The notes below the pieces were generated by a model. That model made no database searches. It saw nothing but the letters and a program-made list of their open reading frames with translations, and had not been told where the DNA came from. A stretch of 6,772 nt of DNA. It comes from Pseudomonadota bacterium (GTDB lineage Bacteria > Myxococcota_A > Polyangia > Polyangiales > Polyangiaceae). Positions 6,046 through 6,772 of the stretch are shown here, piece by piece. Both the position numbers and the translations under genes were made by a program. Each line of letters opens with the position of its first letter. Position 1 is the stretch's first letter. The DNA is taken from assembly GCA_023411445.1 (NCBI GenBank), contig JAEYOT010000254.1:1-6772 (forward strand). Reading direction: 5' to 3'.

Positions 6046-6772
6046 ATGCCCGCAACTCCTTCCAAGCCCGAAAGGCGCCGCCCTGCGGTGATGGCCGATG
6101 TCGCACAGCTCGCGGGCGTCTCCTACCAGACCGTGTCGCGTGTCCTTCACGACAGCCCCAACGTGCGGGGTGATACTCGCGAGCGCGTGCTGGCGGCGAT
6201 TCGTCAGCTCGACTACCGCCCCAACTCGATGGCGCGCGCTCTGGTCACGGGGCGCTCCAAGACCTTGGGCGTGGTCAGCTTCGACGCGACGCAGTACGGC
6301 CCCGCGTCGACGCTGCTCGGCATCCAGCAAGCCGCGCATGAAGCTGGCTACGCGGTGAGCATCTCGAGCCTGCGCTCGCTCAACCGCGCCACGGTGCTGG
6401 AAGCCATCGAGCGACTGCGCGATCAAGCGGTCGACGGCGTCGCCGTGATCGCGCCGCTGAAGGCGGGCGTGGAGGCGCTGCGGCACGTCGCGCCGGACTT
6501 CGCCGTCGTCGCGGTGGAGGCCGGACCGAACGCGTCGGTTCCGGTCACCGCGGTCGATCAGGTCGCGGGCGCTGCCGCCGCCGTTCGGCACCTGCTCAAC
6601 CTCGGTCACAAAACGGTGTGGCACCTGGCAGGGCCGGCGGATTGGAACGACGCGGAGGAGCGCATCGAAGGCTGGCGCTCCGCGCTGGAAGCCGCGCGCG
6701 CGCCCATCCCGGCGCTGTTGCGAGGCGATTGGACGGCGCGTTCGGGCTACGAGCTGGGGCAGACCCTGCTGC
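6046..6772 (+). CDS. LacI-family transcriptional regulator, 3'-partial (probable arabinose-responsive repressor)
   Basis: Open reading frame running off the window end, 242 complete codons visible of an expected 330-350. The N-terminal LacI helix-turn-helix is unmistakable: MADVAQLAGVSYQTVSRVLH (16-35), then NVRGDTRERVLAAI and the hinge segment LDYRPNSMARAL (55-66). The recognition helix residues Tyr27, Gln28 and Arg32 equal Tyr17, Gln18 and Arg22 of E. coli LacI. The periplasmic-binding-protein-like effector domain starts at about 72 (TLGVVSFD) and includes HLLNLGH, HLAGPADW and the GDWTARSGYE segment that parallels LacI's GDWSAMSGF. It is divergent from the arabinose operon with an operator between them, so it most probably represses araA-araD-kinase until an arabinose-derived ligand binds; the ligand is inferred. 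The start at 6046 lacks a clear Shine-Dalgarno; ATG at 6091 would begin directly at the helix-turn-helix and is an alternative. Overall sequence style recalls actinobacterial LacI regulators. Confidence 0.92.
   Translation, partial: MPATPSKPERRRPAVMADVAQLAGVSYQTVSRVLHDSPNVRGDTRERVLAAIRQLDYRPNSMARALVTGRSKTLGVVSFDATQYGPASTLLGIQQAAHEAGYAVSISSLRSLNRATVLEAIERLRDQAVDGVAVIAPLKAGVEALRHVAPDFAVVAVEAGPNASVPVTAVDQVAGAAAAVRHLLNLGHKTVWHLAGPADWNDAEERIEGWRSALEAARAPIPALLRGDWTARSGYELGQTLL

Noticed and set aside
6007..6624. 205-codon frame on the - strand opposite the LacI regulator
   Set aside because: Antisense to an unmistakable LacI helix-turn-helix and effector domain; Arg/His-rich composition typical of a shadow.

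Overview
The window is high-GC DNA (roughly two thirds G+C, with strong GC3 bias and many long antisense shadow ORFs). It most resembles a myxobacterium of the Polyangiales type (Sorangium/Polyangium relatives). The best clue is two consecutive secreted proteins with long Gly/Ser/Thr/Ala linkers; the complete one has the linker directly behind a lipobox. The taxonomic assignment is inference; there is no rRNA or other marker in the window.

Left part, + strand (1-2022): the 3' part of a secreted GH54 alpha-L-arabinofuranosidase (its true start lies upstream of the window) is followed within a few bases by a small Cys-rich lipoprotein gene of unknown function. The two look co-transcribed. A 78-bp convergent junction (2023-2100) with two tandem hairpins separates them from the next operon.

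Middle part, - strand (2101-5959): an L-arabinose catabolic operon, transcribed araA -> araD -> FGGY sugar kinase, with gaps of 4 and 9 bp. AraA isomerises L-arabinose to L-ribulose. The FGGY kinase (XylB-like rather than a classical AraB) most likely makes L-ribulose-5-phosphate. AraD epimerises that to D-xylulose-5-phosphate for the pentose phosphate pathway. All key active-site residues are present.

Right part (5960-6772): an 86-bp divergent promoter region, then a LacI-family regulator on the + strand, truncated by the window end. The araA promoter (TTGACA, 17-bp spacer, CACAAT) contains a perfect 14-bp palindrome, TGTGAACGTTCACA, with a central CpG. This is a very good LacI-family operator. 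The regulator's recognition helix carries the same Y-Q-T-V-S-R residues as E. coli LacI, and the palindrome half-site resembles that of the symmetric lac operator.

Taken together the locus reads as an arabinan/arabinoxylan scavenging module: an extracellular enzyme releases L-arabinose, the cytoplasmic operon consumes it, and a LacI-type repressor gates the operon. No arabinose transporter is visible. I see no CRISPR, mobile element, tRNA or rRNA, and no convincing wholly novel system. The most notable points are the bacterial GH54 lacking CBM42 but carrying an added Cys cluster, the unusual kinase, and the lac-like operator/regulator pair.
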